NCBI RefSeq assembly: GCF_036711975.1
Contig: NC_091971.1
Coordinates: forward strand, 32,371,501 to 32,435,500
Source: Onthophagus taurus
Lineage: Eukaryota; Arthropoda; Insecta; Coleoptera; Scarabaeidae
Direction: 5' to 3'
Length of the DNA stretch: 64,000 nt
The stretch's first letter is position 1, and every line of letters begins with the position of its first letter. The notes under the pieces are model-generated. The model ran no database searches. It saw only the letters and a list, made by a program, of their open reading frames with translations, and had not been told where the DNA came from. The position numbers and the translations under genes were made by a program. Positions 10,135 through 20,509 of this stretch are shown in pieces.

Positions 10135-10760
10135 GTATCTATCGTTAAAAACTGAAAAATCGAAAATATCTCCAAAACCGTTGAAGATAGACACCATTAT
10201 ACCTGCATAAAACTGAAAGGAAATTAAATTTTACATCCAGTTATGCAAAAACTGGTATATTGTTCCATTTAAAAAAATTAAGTTATCCATGATTAAAAAG
10301 TTCGAAAATTACAGATCCCTACTTAAGAACTCCGTAATATAAGTGCATAATTTTCTATTAGCAAACGTGTGCTCTTTTATTGTTAATACAAAACAGAAAA
10401 CCAAATCTTTCTAGCTTTCACAGTTTCGGCAATATTGCCAAATTTATAAGACGCTGCAAATGTCATATTTTTCTAAAATCGTCATATAATTCAAAAACGA
10501 TACTAGTTAGACCTAAGCTATCCTTAACAAAGTACCATTAAAATTTCACGAGGAATCCAAAAATGCAATAATATACAGGATGTTCCATTTAAAATAACAA
10601 AGTTGATATCCATTTCCGGTAGAAGCGGAAGTCCGCCATTACTGAAACTAATTTTAAAATATGTACAATATGATTCAATTCAACTTTTATTTGAAACATT
10701 TTTTGAAAAACTCAATCATAATTCGGCTATGGACCGAGGCAACTTAGGTGGGACACCCCG
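10122..10760 (-). repeat. Right long inverted arm of the mariner
   Basis: Inverted partner of 8110-8747. The end of the transposase frame enters this arm. Confidence 0.85.
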
Positions 10761-10930
10761 TATAATTAAAGGTCGAGACCTAGAAGATGAACGATATCTA
10801 ACAGGAGAGCGACCTCTATTGCTGTTTCTACAATTTGAACAGCTTGGGACAGGTTGACTGAAAAATCTTTGTGAATGGAACCAGAAAATATATTGTCATA
10901 TATATAACAAGAAAATTTGATATTTTAAAT

Positions 10931-11149
10931 AGTGTTTATCCACCCAGCCCTTTTCAACATAACCGCATCCTACTAAACCTACTAAAGGGAATATCGAAAA
11001 AATAAAATATGCCCCTTATTAGGAGCACACCATTCTACCACCTGTTCAAGTTCGAAATTTTTTGATCGGATAGTTTTTGAGAAAAAAGAAATCGTAAAGT
11101 GGACAAAATTTATCGCACCCTCAAAAATCTGGTGCTTTTTTCATTTAAC
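10931..11149. other. Unassigned spacer
   Basis: AT-rich sequence between the last recognisable Gypsy gag codons and the first open codons of the next LINE. It may be the 5' region of that LINE; no motif was recognised. Confidence 0.4.
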
Positions 11150-12206
11150 TAACTCGCCATAAAAAGAAAACCGCCGAATCAAAATTTTTTAAATCACCTC
11201 GTAAAAACACAAATAGTCAAGGCAAGTTATTTGCGATACCTAAAAATCCAACTAATGAACGTTGTACCAAAACAGATAAAAATTCTAACATACAATATTA
11301 TACAAACACAAACACTAATAACTACTATACACATAAAGACAAGATGAAACAAATTAATAAAGAACTAATCAATATCTTTGAAGTAACACCTAAAGATAAA
11401 ACATTAACACGAAATCAATTAGCTACACAATGGGCTAAAGCTCAACTCACGTTTAACGTACAAAGCATGGACGTAATAACTTATACAAAAAACGGATACC
11501 TTTTAAAAACTAATGAAAACATTGAACAAACACAGAAACTTCTTGATATGCTATTGAGTGGAGGTATTATTGCAGAATATAAGAAAAGTCAACCATTCAC
11601 TGAGTATATCAGTAGAAATACGGAAAACTCTTTCTCAGCCATTATTTGTAATCTAGAAATAGACATCGAAGATAATGATATAAGCACATACCTTAACAGA
11701 AAAATATCATTCATTGGTATTGTAAAAGAATTATTTCAAGACCTACAGACAAACCTACACGTAAAGTGAGAATAATAACGAACGATCACAAATCATACTA
11801 GACATTACTCAGGGAGGGAATTTATTTCATGTACAAACACTACGAAGTTATCGAAAGTAACGCGCCTCCACCTGCTCCAATTCCATGCAACAAATGTTCA
11901 GCTTTTACACATAAAACCGAAGACTGTAAGGAAAAGGTTAAATGCAACAAATGTCAGGGTGATCACAATACAGCCAAGTGCTCAACTAACAATCCAGAAA
12001 AATGTATAGGATGCGGGGAAATGGGCCATCAAGCATTGTCGTTCAGGTGCAAGAAACGTCCAACAAAACCTATAGAAGGCTTACCCACGATTCAATTGAA
12101 ATCAGCAAACAAAAAAACTGAAGAGTTGGAGGAAAACATTATAAAACACTCCAGAATACACAACTCACTCACCATCCATGATTATATTAATGATACATAT
12201 AAGTAG
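11150..12206 (+). pseudogene. LINE ORF1, gag-like with three zinc knuckles
   Basis: An open stretch without an early ATG begins near 11150, becomes the frame starting at 11344, and shifts frame near 11765 into 11829-12206, with one TAG just before the second part. The second part holds three Cys-rich knuckles (CNKCSAFTHKTEDC, CNKCQGDHNTAKC, CIGCGEMGHQALSFRC) followed by a KPIEGLPTIQLKS tail. Proteins of this layout coat LINE RNA. The start was lost or lies in unrecognised sequence. Confidence 0.75.
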
Positions 12207-12572
12207 GAGTTTACCCAAGGGAGGGCGTCACTTGTCGGCCTCCCCACCATTCGCACACACACACATTTTTATTTTTTAAGAACATCAAGACCAGTCGAGA
12301 GAGTTCCGCCAAAGGCACCGTACGAAACATTTCTCAAGACGTGCAAAGACGAATTCATTGTTCATTTTTGTTATTATCAAACAGTTTATTTTAATATACG
12401 GTTTAATTCTAAAACGTGTTACATTAAAAGAAAATCCCTAGACAACATAAAGAAAGAGCCTACATATATGTATAAACGAATTAAATGAACCAAAAAATGT
12501 TAACCACCAGCAATAAATAATCCTCTGAACGAATGTTTACACTGTTTCATCATTCCCTTTCAAGATGACTTC

Positions 12573-14577
12573 TTGCACATTTTCCTTGTGTACATTCACC
12601 CATTTTTAATAATTGAAGACAACATTTTTGTGAAAGCTGCACAGTATAGATATGCTATAATTATTGGAGATTTTAACATCAACAAAAGAAAGAAGAAACA
12701 AATGAATAGCTTTATTGAATCATCTAATTTCATTAAAAGACATACTGAACCTACTTTTATAATGTCAGGGAATAATGATAGAACTCCAGATGTGATTCTA
12801 CATACAAGTAATTTAAAAAACATTATTGAACAAGTTGAAATAACCGGAGATTTGGGTTTTGATCACTTAGAGATTACATTCTCTATTCTTAGTAATATTC
12901 TGCCATTAGAAACTACGAAAAACATCAAATACGATATTAGAAGAACAAATGTAGAAGAGTTGAATAAAGATTTAGAAAGTTTTATAGACGAACACTTTGG
13001 TTGAACTTTTGGACATATTGGACTAAAGTTAAACGCATAACCAAGTACAAAAGATCAGTATCTATTCCTACGTTAGTATACAACAATTCCTTGTATCATA
13101 CAGATAGTGAAAAATCTGAAGCTTTTGCAGAACATTTTAAAACCGCGTTTACACCTTGTAATAACCCCTTATTTGACAAAGTCCATGAAAAAATGGTAAA
13201 AGAGTGGTATAACAGTTTTAATGCGCTGAAAGAGTAGTAAACCAAGAACCAATATCTGATATAGAGGAAGAGAAATACACACAGCATTTGTATAAAGGTA
13301 AGAGCACGTCTCCCGGTTACGATTTAACAACAAAGTGTTTACTACGGAAACTTAACAATAAAATACACACGTTTATAATTAAGATGTATAACTACTGTAT
13401 ACAGAATGGGATATTCCCAGCGGCATGGAAGCAAAGCATAGTCACGGTGATCCCCAAACCCGGTTTAGAACACTGCCAACCCAAGAACTATAGACCGATC
13501 AATCTACTACCACTACTGGGTAAGATTTTAGAAGACATTGTTAAAGATCGACTTGATAAAGTAATGGGCAGTAATATTCCTCGATTTCAATTTGGGTTTA
13601 AATCTAAAAATTCTACTATACACCCTCTATCAATTTTCATAAACAATATACAAATATCACACTTAACAAAGAACAGATCTGCAGCACTGTTATTGGATAT
13701 CAACAAAGCCTTTGATTCAGTATGGCATCAGGGATTAATCTATAAATTACATGAAATGCGTGCTCCCTTACATTTAATGAGAATAGTAGAAAACTTTTTG
13801 ATTGACAGGCAAACAAGAGTTAGGATCAATGGTTAATTATCTAAATCGTTTACTCCATTACAAGGTGTTCCACTAGGTTCGCCAATCTCACCTTTCCTGT
13901 ATAACATCTATTGTGCAGATATCCATGGTCCAGCCGATAGAGAAATAGTACTATATCAATACATACTACAGTTTGCCGATGATACTGTCCTAGTATCACA
14001 CGACAATAACCTAGAGAAAACGATCAACAAGCTCCAAAATATGTGTAATATTATGATTAAATGGTTTTATAAATGGACACTTAATCCAAACCCAACTAAA
14101 TTTCAATTATTTATTCCACATCACAGAATAGTGGAAACGTCTCCAATTATCAAGATGGATACGGTTGACATAAAACCATTACAGAACGTTAAGTACCTAG
14201 GAATGAACATCGACTCCACATTAAACATGATTGCACACTACAGGAAGGTACAGGCGGAAATGTCTAAACGGGCGAAATATTTTAGATCTCTAAGTTATAA
14301 AGACAAAGGTATAAACACGAAGACAGCGATGCAAATATATAAGAGCATATGTAGACCATTGATCGAATATGGCAATATTGTATCAATGAATCCATCCAGA
14401 AAAACGGGCGACATAATTGACAAAGCGGAAAGAAAATGCTTGAGGATTATCTCTAAGATTAGACACCCAAACAACCCATTACACAACGTAAGAAACAAGA
14501 CCTTATACGAAATGACTGGTATTGAACCTATAAGACTAAGACTGGAAGAATTTTTTAGACAACAGAAACAATTATGA
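12573..14577 (+). pseudogene. LINE ORF2: endonuclease end, RT and C-terminal domain
   Basis: 12573-13004 carries the endonuclease IIGDFNINK box and the terminal GFDHLEITF motif; the first half of the endonuclease is missing. RT motifs follow: PKNYRPINLLPLLGK, FQFGFKSKNST and LLLDINKAFDSVWHQ (13288-13836). The next frame holds GVPLGSPISPFLYNIYCADI and the catalytic FADDTVLV box (13860-13995), then the thumb (KYLGMNIDS) and a C-terminal region ending at 14577. Stops at 13007, about 13236 and 13834 break the frame. Confidence 0.85.
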
Positions 14578-14693
14578 AAAAATACATAAATTATGTTTAA
14601 AGAGACAAGCAGCACAGATGGAAGTTGATCAGAGGAAGACAATATCGGAACTTTTTCATAAATACTTAGCTGATAATGAATAATAATATTGTT

Positions 14694-15045
14694 AAAATTT
14701 TACGCGTGTGAAGTTGAAAAACGATTTTCCAGGAATATAAGAAATGGTTAGGAAAATTTTCTTTTTGAATCTGAAGTAAAAGTGCACCAGGAATACGATG
14801 CCGTTGAAATTAGATGCATTAAAAACCCCGAACGAGCCGAATTTTGCGAAAGTTTGAAGAAAATCGATTTTCCCGGAAAATAAGAAATGGTTAGGAAAAT
14901 TTTCTATTCGAATCTGAAGCAAGAGGCCACCAGGAATACGATGCCGTTGAAATTAGATCGATTGAATACCCCGATCACACATTTTTTTCAGTTTAAAATC
15001 TATGGCTGAAATCTATGGCCAACTTCACACGCGTTAAAATTTTTT
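14694..15045. mobile_element. Small TIR element with internal 143-bp tandem repeat
   Basis: Ends are inverted repeats: AAAATTTTACGCGTGTGAAG at 14694 and the inverted copy CAACTTCACACGCGTTAAAA at 15020. Inside, a segment beginning GAAATGGTTAGGAAAATTTT recurs at 14741 and 14884, a period of 143 bp covering most of the element. No coding capacity was seen, so it is non-autonomous. The parent family was not identified. Confidence 0.75.
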
Positions 15046-15358
15046 GTTGTAATTATAGCCAGCGGAAAGACAATTAGGTCGATAGCTGAAATAAAGATTT
15101 ATTTCTCTCTAATAAAAACAATAAATCATTTAATATTTTAACAAAATAAAAAACTTTTTGTAACTAACAAGAATTGTTCTTTATAATTCATTTTAGCCAT
15201 CTGCAAAATTGATATTTTATTCTCCTGACTCTCTAGGGAAATAACCGATGTTAACATGTCAAAATTTGATATCCATTAATAATTGAATCCATTTCTCTTT
15301 TATATAACTCAATTATCTTGTCTTTGTGAATTAATCCTTATTCATACTTCAATCAAAA
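15046..15358 (+). promoter_or_regulatory. 5' flank of OR-A, conserved with the OR-B flank
   Basis: From about 15176 this flank aligns with 23167-23355. Shared blocks include AACCGATGTTAAC and GATATCCATTAATAATTGAA and the sequence immediately before the ATG. The conserved flank probably holds the OR core promoter and short 5' UTR. No specific factor site is claimed. Confidence 0.45.
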
Positions 15359-16691
15359 ATGACTAAAGAAAAAAAGGATATTAAAAGATTAGCTGTTGGT
15401 AAGTTTTAATCTTTATACTCAACACAACCCATTAATTTCAATTTCGTTTTAGAATTCACCAAACATATTAATCAGGATGGAGCTAAAGCAGGAATATTCG
15501 CCCCAAAAATTCTTTTGGAAACCTTGTGTTTATGGCCGGATTCAACGAGCCTAAAAATTCGTTTCGCAAATTATTTTGTTTTTTTTAATCTATTCGTTAT
15601 TGAGTGTTTTCATACTTATTACGCTATGTTAAATTACTCTGAAAATGCTGTAAGCTCTATGACAACATTGATAACCGTCACAACCACTTTAGAATCTCTT
15701 GTAAGAATTTATTGTTTGATGTTTAAAAAAGACATCATCAACGATATTTTGTATAAAATTTGGAAAAATTTTTGGGCTGTTAATATAACAAATCCGCGTA
15801 CCCAACTCAATATCAAAGAAAAAGTTTTCACGAGTACGTTTTTAGCGGGAATTTTCTTTTTGTGCTATTAAATTCAGAATATCCTTATATCAGTTGGAAT
15901 CAAACTTACGTATATGAAATTTTATATACATGGCAATACCTTTTCGATTGGTATATTTTATTGTCAGTGTGTAGTTTCGATTTACTTTTTTTCCCTTTGG
16001 TAATGATCTGCGCGATGCAATTTTGTGTAATACAAGATGTGTTTCAAAATATTTTCACTGAATCTTCCGTGAGACAGAGAAAATTGATTTTTGAAAAAGA
16101 AAATATTTCCGATAAGGAATTGGTATTGAAATGTTTGGAACAACACAAATTATTATTAAAGTAATAAGACAAAATTTGTTTTTAAACTATATTTTTGCTC
16201 ATTTTTTTTTTTTAGATTATGTACAAACTTGGAAAATTCGTTCAACATCGTCATTTTAATTCAATACATGACGAGTACAATGTCGATTTGTTCGAGTGCT
16301 TTAGTTTTGGTAATTCTCTAATATTTTATAACATTATTTATTTTCTTTTTGCATTATTTTATAGAGATTAGATAGAAACCAATTCTCAAAAATGATAATG
16401 TATTCGGTTGCCCATCTCATCCAGTTGTTCTGTTACTGTTTCGTTGGACAAGAACTAACATATCAAAGCACACTTTTATCTGATAAAATTTTTAGTTGCA
16501 ATTGGTGTTCACGTTTCGATCAAGATTTTCGTAAAACGATGATTATGATGATACAAAGAAGTCATCGCCAGTGTGTTTTAACAGCTGTCGGTGTAACAAA
16601 TTTGGATTTCGCGGGGTTTATAAAAGTTTTGAGAATATCTTTCTCATTTTATACACTTTTTGATTCGTTAATGACTCGAAGAGGACTTTAA
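15359..16691 (+). pseudogene. OR-A, odorant receptor pseudogene, four exons
   Basis: Exons 15359-15398, 15453-16160, 16216-16309 and 16365-16691 have GT/AG borders and phases identical to OR-B. The protein would be a seven-transmembrane insect OR forming a ligand-gated channel with the Orco co-receptor in sensory neuron membranes. Conserved features include LCLWPDSTSLK near the N-terminus, a LENSFNIVILIQY stretch in exon 3 and the C-terminal VLRISFSFYTLFDS. Exon 2 lacks 58 bp relative to OR-B (after FTSTFLAGIFF), which shifts the frame to a stop at about 15870. I saw no other lesion, so inactivation looks recent. Rescue by splicing around the gap is not supported by sites I can see. Confidence 0.88.
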
Positions 16692-16990
16692 GGATTACTT
16701 TATGATGACACTCATCCTGTATACAGATTTCAAGTTACTATAAAGCCTATTTTAGTAACATTTGATTACTACAGATTGATTAATACAGCGTTAATTTTGA
16801 TTCTTCTTAAGTCATGTTTATACCAGTTACTTAAGGTTAAAGAATTTGGTCTCTAAAATAATTTATGAGAATAAATAATTCTCATATCTTTATACAGAAT
16901 AATTTTTCTTATTTATCCAATAAGTGAATTGATTTGAAGTTGAATAAAGTGTTAAAAAGAGAATATTTTGTTTAGTTTTTTTTTGTCATT
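16669..16990 (-). pseudogene. Remnant OR exons 3-5 (OR-C paralogue)
   Basis: Minus-strand relics align with OR-C exons 5, 4 and 3 in the same tail-to-tail position beside OR-A. Exon 4 still reads an SNWYKHDLRRIKI segment equivalent to SNWYENDLRKVKI of OR-C, but stops follow. Exon 5 has lost its start and exon 3 has lost about 150 bp. No exons 1-2 were found in the window for this copy. Confidence 0.7.
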
Positions 16991-18599
16991 CTAGAAAAAT
17001 TATTAATTAGAACTGAAGACATTAGAAATATGTGGATATTATAAGGATCCTAATAAGGATGATAAGATGATTTAAGAAACTGTAAATTAGACAGATGAAG
17101 AATTAGCGATGGATACAGCGTGAATTAGAGCAAAAAGAAAAAAGAAGAATGGATTCCTCCATAGCACCACCGACAAAAGAACAATATTCTGTAAATAAAC
17201 AGTTTAAATAAAGCAGGAAAGCTCCTCCACCCCATTCCGTCTCCCCCACTCCATGCCACCCTCCCTCAAGTCGTCCCACCTCAGTATATGATGATTTGTC
17301 TCTCAATCATCCCCAAACAATCTACACATTCTCTTCATTCCCGCACATAAATCCCGCAACCATATCTTTTTATTTCTCTCTTCCCTCCTCCATCAAATAG
17401 TCTGCAATTTCTGTCATTAAGACACAGCCTTCTACTGTGTTGACTCTTAATATTGTCCTACCCTACTGTGATATAACATTCCACTCTTTTTTGTAGTCCA
17501 TACTTTGCCATCTCAGACTTAATCTCCCTCCAACATCCTCCCAAAATCTTAAAGTCGCTTTTCCACTCCACCCTCATCTTCTTCAGCTTTAACTCCTCTC
17601 GTACTACATATCCCGGACTGTCTCTGCTCAACCCCAAGACCCACCTTCAATATCTCTCCTTAACTTCTCCACCATCTTGTGCTCCTTCCAACCACACTCT
17701 TCATCAATCCATCAAACATTCTTTTCCCCCAGCTTGATATCTGCCCAAATAATCTGCTTGCTTTTCAAATTATCTACCTAAGATGAGTCCTCACCCCATT
17801 ATCCGTTTCAAAGATAAAACCCATGTACGGAACCTCCCTTAGCTCCTCCTCCGCTAACCTTTCATTCCCATTTCTCACTTTTTCATTTCCCGCCCCGGCA
17901 GATTTTTATAATTTTCGATTTTTTAAACATTCACCTCCAAATCCTAACCATCAAAGTATGTCCCATCATCCGTTTCAATTCTTTAGAATCTGTTGCCACA
18001 GCAAACAAACTAGCACTTATTGGGCACCCTTGTCTCAACTCTCTATTCGTATAAAATCGTTTACTCATTTCTCCATTCACCTCCACACTTGACACAGTCT
18101 CCGTGAATATCTGTTCCATCTTCTCTAATAGATATCGCTTTTCCTTCCCTTCCTCCACACAATTACTTCCTTCCTTTTCATTCCGTGCATTAAAGTTCTC
18201 CCGGATTACCAGATATCCTTCTCACATCCTGAGTCATAGCTTCAAGCTTTGGTTTGGTCTTCCCCATCTCTTTGCTATATACCGTAATTATCTCCGCTTT
18301 ATCTCCATCCATCTTCACTTCTCTCTTTATTACATCCTTGCTATCGGTAACACTACCTCTTCTTTGATCCTCGTCATGATTCTTTCTGTCATCAGTCTTT
18401 TTTCCCCTATTCTGTGCACACTGAGAGTGTCATGGGCGTAGTCAAAATTTGGTCTAGGGGGGCGGGCGAATTAGAGTTAACATCTTGGAGACTTGCCGGA
18501 CCGGGGGAGGGTGAGGGGGTTTCAAAAATTGAAGAGTTAATTTAACAACACATACTTTATTTATAACATTAATCGCCTAGAATTTTCAGAAAATGTTTC

Positions 18600-19466
18600 T
18601 ATGACTTCTAACTCGATTTCATTCTTTTTTTCCGACAGAAGATTTTTATGCACACTCATTAAACGTAGTCCATTTAAACGGTTTTCCCCCATCGTTGATC
18701 TTAACTATGTTTTGACACGTCTTAATGTGCTAAATGATCTTTCTATTGTACTTGTGGAACAAGGCTGCGCTATTGAGATCATTAAAGTATTTTTTATGCC
18801 GGGAAAGAATATATTCGCTTCTTTAATCACTTCAACCATTTCCAGATCTTTTAAGATCTGTCTATCAAGGTTTTTTCAGCCCACGCATGATACCACAATT
18901 CAGTTTCAGACTGAAGCTCTTTCAGGTCGTACAATTCAGCAATTTTGCTCTCTGTTTAAAATCTTCAAATTTAGTATAAGATAAGGATGTGGGGATAATA
19001 TAGAAAAGGCCGGTACGTTTTCTACAGAAAATCTGTTCTCCAACGCTGACGTTAAAGAGTCCAGGTATGGAATAAGTATCGTACGTTTCCAATACTCAGC
19101 AGGTGAATCTGCAGGAGTGTTTGAACGATGCTGCTGGTGCTTTACTATTCTGGATGGATGAAGTTCTATTTGTACTTCCTCCACAATCCTATTGGCAGAA
19201 GCATCCGTAGTTTGGCGATGAACTTTCACTACATCAATAATTTTCTTAATGTGGTTAGTACATTGAAGGAGATCTAAACCCTTTGACTGGAAAACATTTG
19301 CAACAGGTTTCAGTAAAGCAGAGTACTTAGATATAATGCAGGTGGAGATAATAAATACAGGTTTCGTTTCAGCACAATGCAGCTGAACGGCTGTCTTTCT
19401 GGTAGCAGTGTTTCCTTCCTCTGCGAGTCTCTCTAGACCATGTAGGAGACCTAAGAAGTTTTGCAT
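18600..19466 (-). pseudogene. hAT transposase, C-terminal half, decayed
   Basis: The open part 19466-18936 reads a helical middle region ending with PAEYWKRTILIPYLDSLTSALENRFS, the spacer before the hAT dimerisation domain. Further down the minus strand, 18600-18680 reads MGENRLNGL in another frame, matching the hATC region of 52-kDa repressor/ZMYM-type proteins. Frameshifts separate the parts and the N-terminal finger and first catalytic residues were not found. Confidence 0.65.
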
Positions 19467-19537
19467 GAAGATGGAAATACTTCGGTATTTTTGAGACCAT
19501 CTTGTTATAATCTAATATCTCTAATATCTCTCTTGTT

Positions 19538-19563
19538 TAATATAATAATAATAATAATAATAA
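19538..19563. repeat. (AAT)n microsatellite
   Basis: Eight or so AAT units, followed by TTTATTGAGCC-type sequence that resembles the 3' tail of a minus-strand LINE inserted in the hAT. The rest of 19564-20280 holds no recognised gene. Confidence 0.7.
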
Positions 19564-20509
19564 TTTATTGAGCCAAATTAGAAAAAAACAAAATACAATA
19601 ATAAGGAAAAATACAATAATATTAAACTTAAATTATAGCTCAAAGGGTGCAAGGGCAGAAAAGGCAAAACAATGCCACTGATTTTACTTGCACCTGATGA
19701 GAACAGCAGCAGAAAATAAAATAAAAGTTAAATCAAATCAAAACTGAGCAGTATCAATGAAAATGAGATAATAAAAATAAAAACAAAAATAAAAACAAAT
19801 AGTTAGGATTATTAAATTACCAAAAAAATCAAAAGCAACATTATATCAATTATCACAAAAACCGATCAAACACCCTCTCGCGCAAAATAATATCTAATTA
19901 TAATTTAAATTTTAAATTAAGATACCATTAATAATTATAGAAACAAAATTAGTAAGTACGTAATTACGCATTGAAAGATTAAAATAAAACATAATAAAAT
20001 AAATACCTTTAGTCTTAAAAAATTTCCTTATGTCCATTTTAACACAGCACTACGACTAGGTTATAACTTCAGCAGAAACGTTCCTAGTGGTTTACATGTT
20101 TATGATTTCTGTCGACTAACCAGAATAAAGTTATGAAGGTCTAGTTAGTCTTCTCGGCAACAGATGTCGCCGTTGGTATAAAGGCCTAGTCAATCCTCTC
20201 GACAAACCAATGTGACGCATGAATCATGGTGCAGTCTATTTGTAATTAAGAGTTTATTTTTTTGTAAAAAAAGTGTAATTATTTCAGAGATTTAGGGGGG
20301 GGGGGGGGCATGGCCGCTCCCTGGCCGTCTCTGGCTTCGCCCATGGAAGATGTCATTCATAACCCTCTAGCAACCCATATTTAATTCTATCCCACTCCAC
20401 TTTCTCTATCCATATCTCCAGCAGTCCACTCAAACTTTTGTAAGCATTCCCAAAAGTACTTCCCCCCTCTATTGCAATATCCCGCCATAGATATTTACAT
20501 ACTGGTGTT

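Larger units (their letters stand above)
8110..10760 (+). mobile_element. Long-TIR mariner (DD41D class) inserted in Gypsy
   Basis: The element starts CAGGGTGTCCCACCTAAGTT at 8110 and ends with the inverted sequence at 10760. TA occurs at both flanks (8108-8109 and 10761-10762). The inverted arms are unusually long, about 8110-8747 and 10122-10760, with frequent substitutions between them. Gypsy gag sequence resumes on both sides. The total of 2651 bp is about twice a classic mariner because of the arms. Confidence 0.92.
1..10930 (-). mobile_element. Gypsy-type LTR retrotransposon, fragmented host copy
   Basis: Minus-strand pieces occur in the order expected of a Gypsy element. Read from high to low coordinate they are a basic Ser/Arg-rich gag tail (10763-10910), a Cys-rich gag finger (7925-8045), an aspartic protease (7545-7900), reverse transcriptase/RNase H (about 463-1650) and the integrase C-terminal part (1-462). 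The pieces are separated by a mariner (8110-10760) and by a LINE with two further nested elements (1679-7543). No LTR was recognised inside the window, so the left end lies outside it and the right end near 10930 is uncertain. All coding pieces are broken by frameshifts, stops or deletions, so this copy is dead. Confidence 0.85.
11150..14690 (+). mobile_element. CCHC-type non-LTR retrotransposon, decayed
   Basis: Plus-strand pieces run in LINE order: ORF1 with CCHC knuckles (about 11150-12206), a spacer, the endonuclease C-terminal part (12573-12990), the linker, the RT (13288-14200) and a C-terminal domain (to 14577). Several frameshifts and stops separate them. The clade (I, Jockey or a relative) cannot be fixed by eye. 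The 3' end is near 14690, where a TIR element begins. Confidence 0.85.
15170..17075. repeat. OR segmental duplication, left copy
   Basis: This block matches 23165-25335 from the OR 5' flank through the OR gene and its 3' neighbour to the GGATCCTAATAAGGATGATAA end. It carries OR-A (plus) and remnants of OR-C-type exons 3-5 (minus). It is shorter than the right copy because of deletions in OR-A (58 bp) and in the minus-strand exons. Confidence 0.85.
18431..20345 (-). mobile_element. hAT element (Zaphod/ZMYM-like TIRs) in the old LINE
   Basis: Ends are CATGGGCGTAG at 18431 and the inverted CTTCGCCCATG ending at 20345. The candidate 8-bp target duplication is GAGAGTGT / GAAGATGT (5 of 8 identical), so it is old. 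LINE sequence continues on both sides. The minus strand codes for transposase remnants. G-rich runs near both ends (18469, 20296) are a further shared subterminal feature. Confidence 0.75.
17100..20505 (-). mobile_element. Old LINE, minus strand, interrupted by a hAT
   Basis: The C/T-rich plus strand is the complement of a highly decayed LINE. Minus-strand translations in several frames show RT traces: ELRQGCPISASLFAVA at about 18050 and a LAEEELREV / MGFIFETDNGV region near 17840-17900. The upstream part beyond the hAT reads IAIEGGSTFGNAYKSLSGLL (20380-20480), typical of the region before the RT. Many stops and frameshifts are present. Ends are approximate. Confidence 0.65.

Noticed and set aside
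17823-18441. Plus-strand Ser/Pro-rich frames
   Set aside because: They are complements of a decayed minus-strand LINE with RT traces; C/T-rich composition keeps plus frames open by chance.
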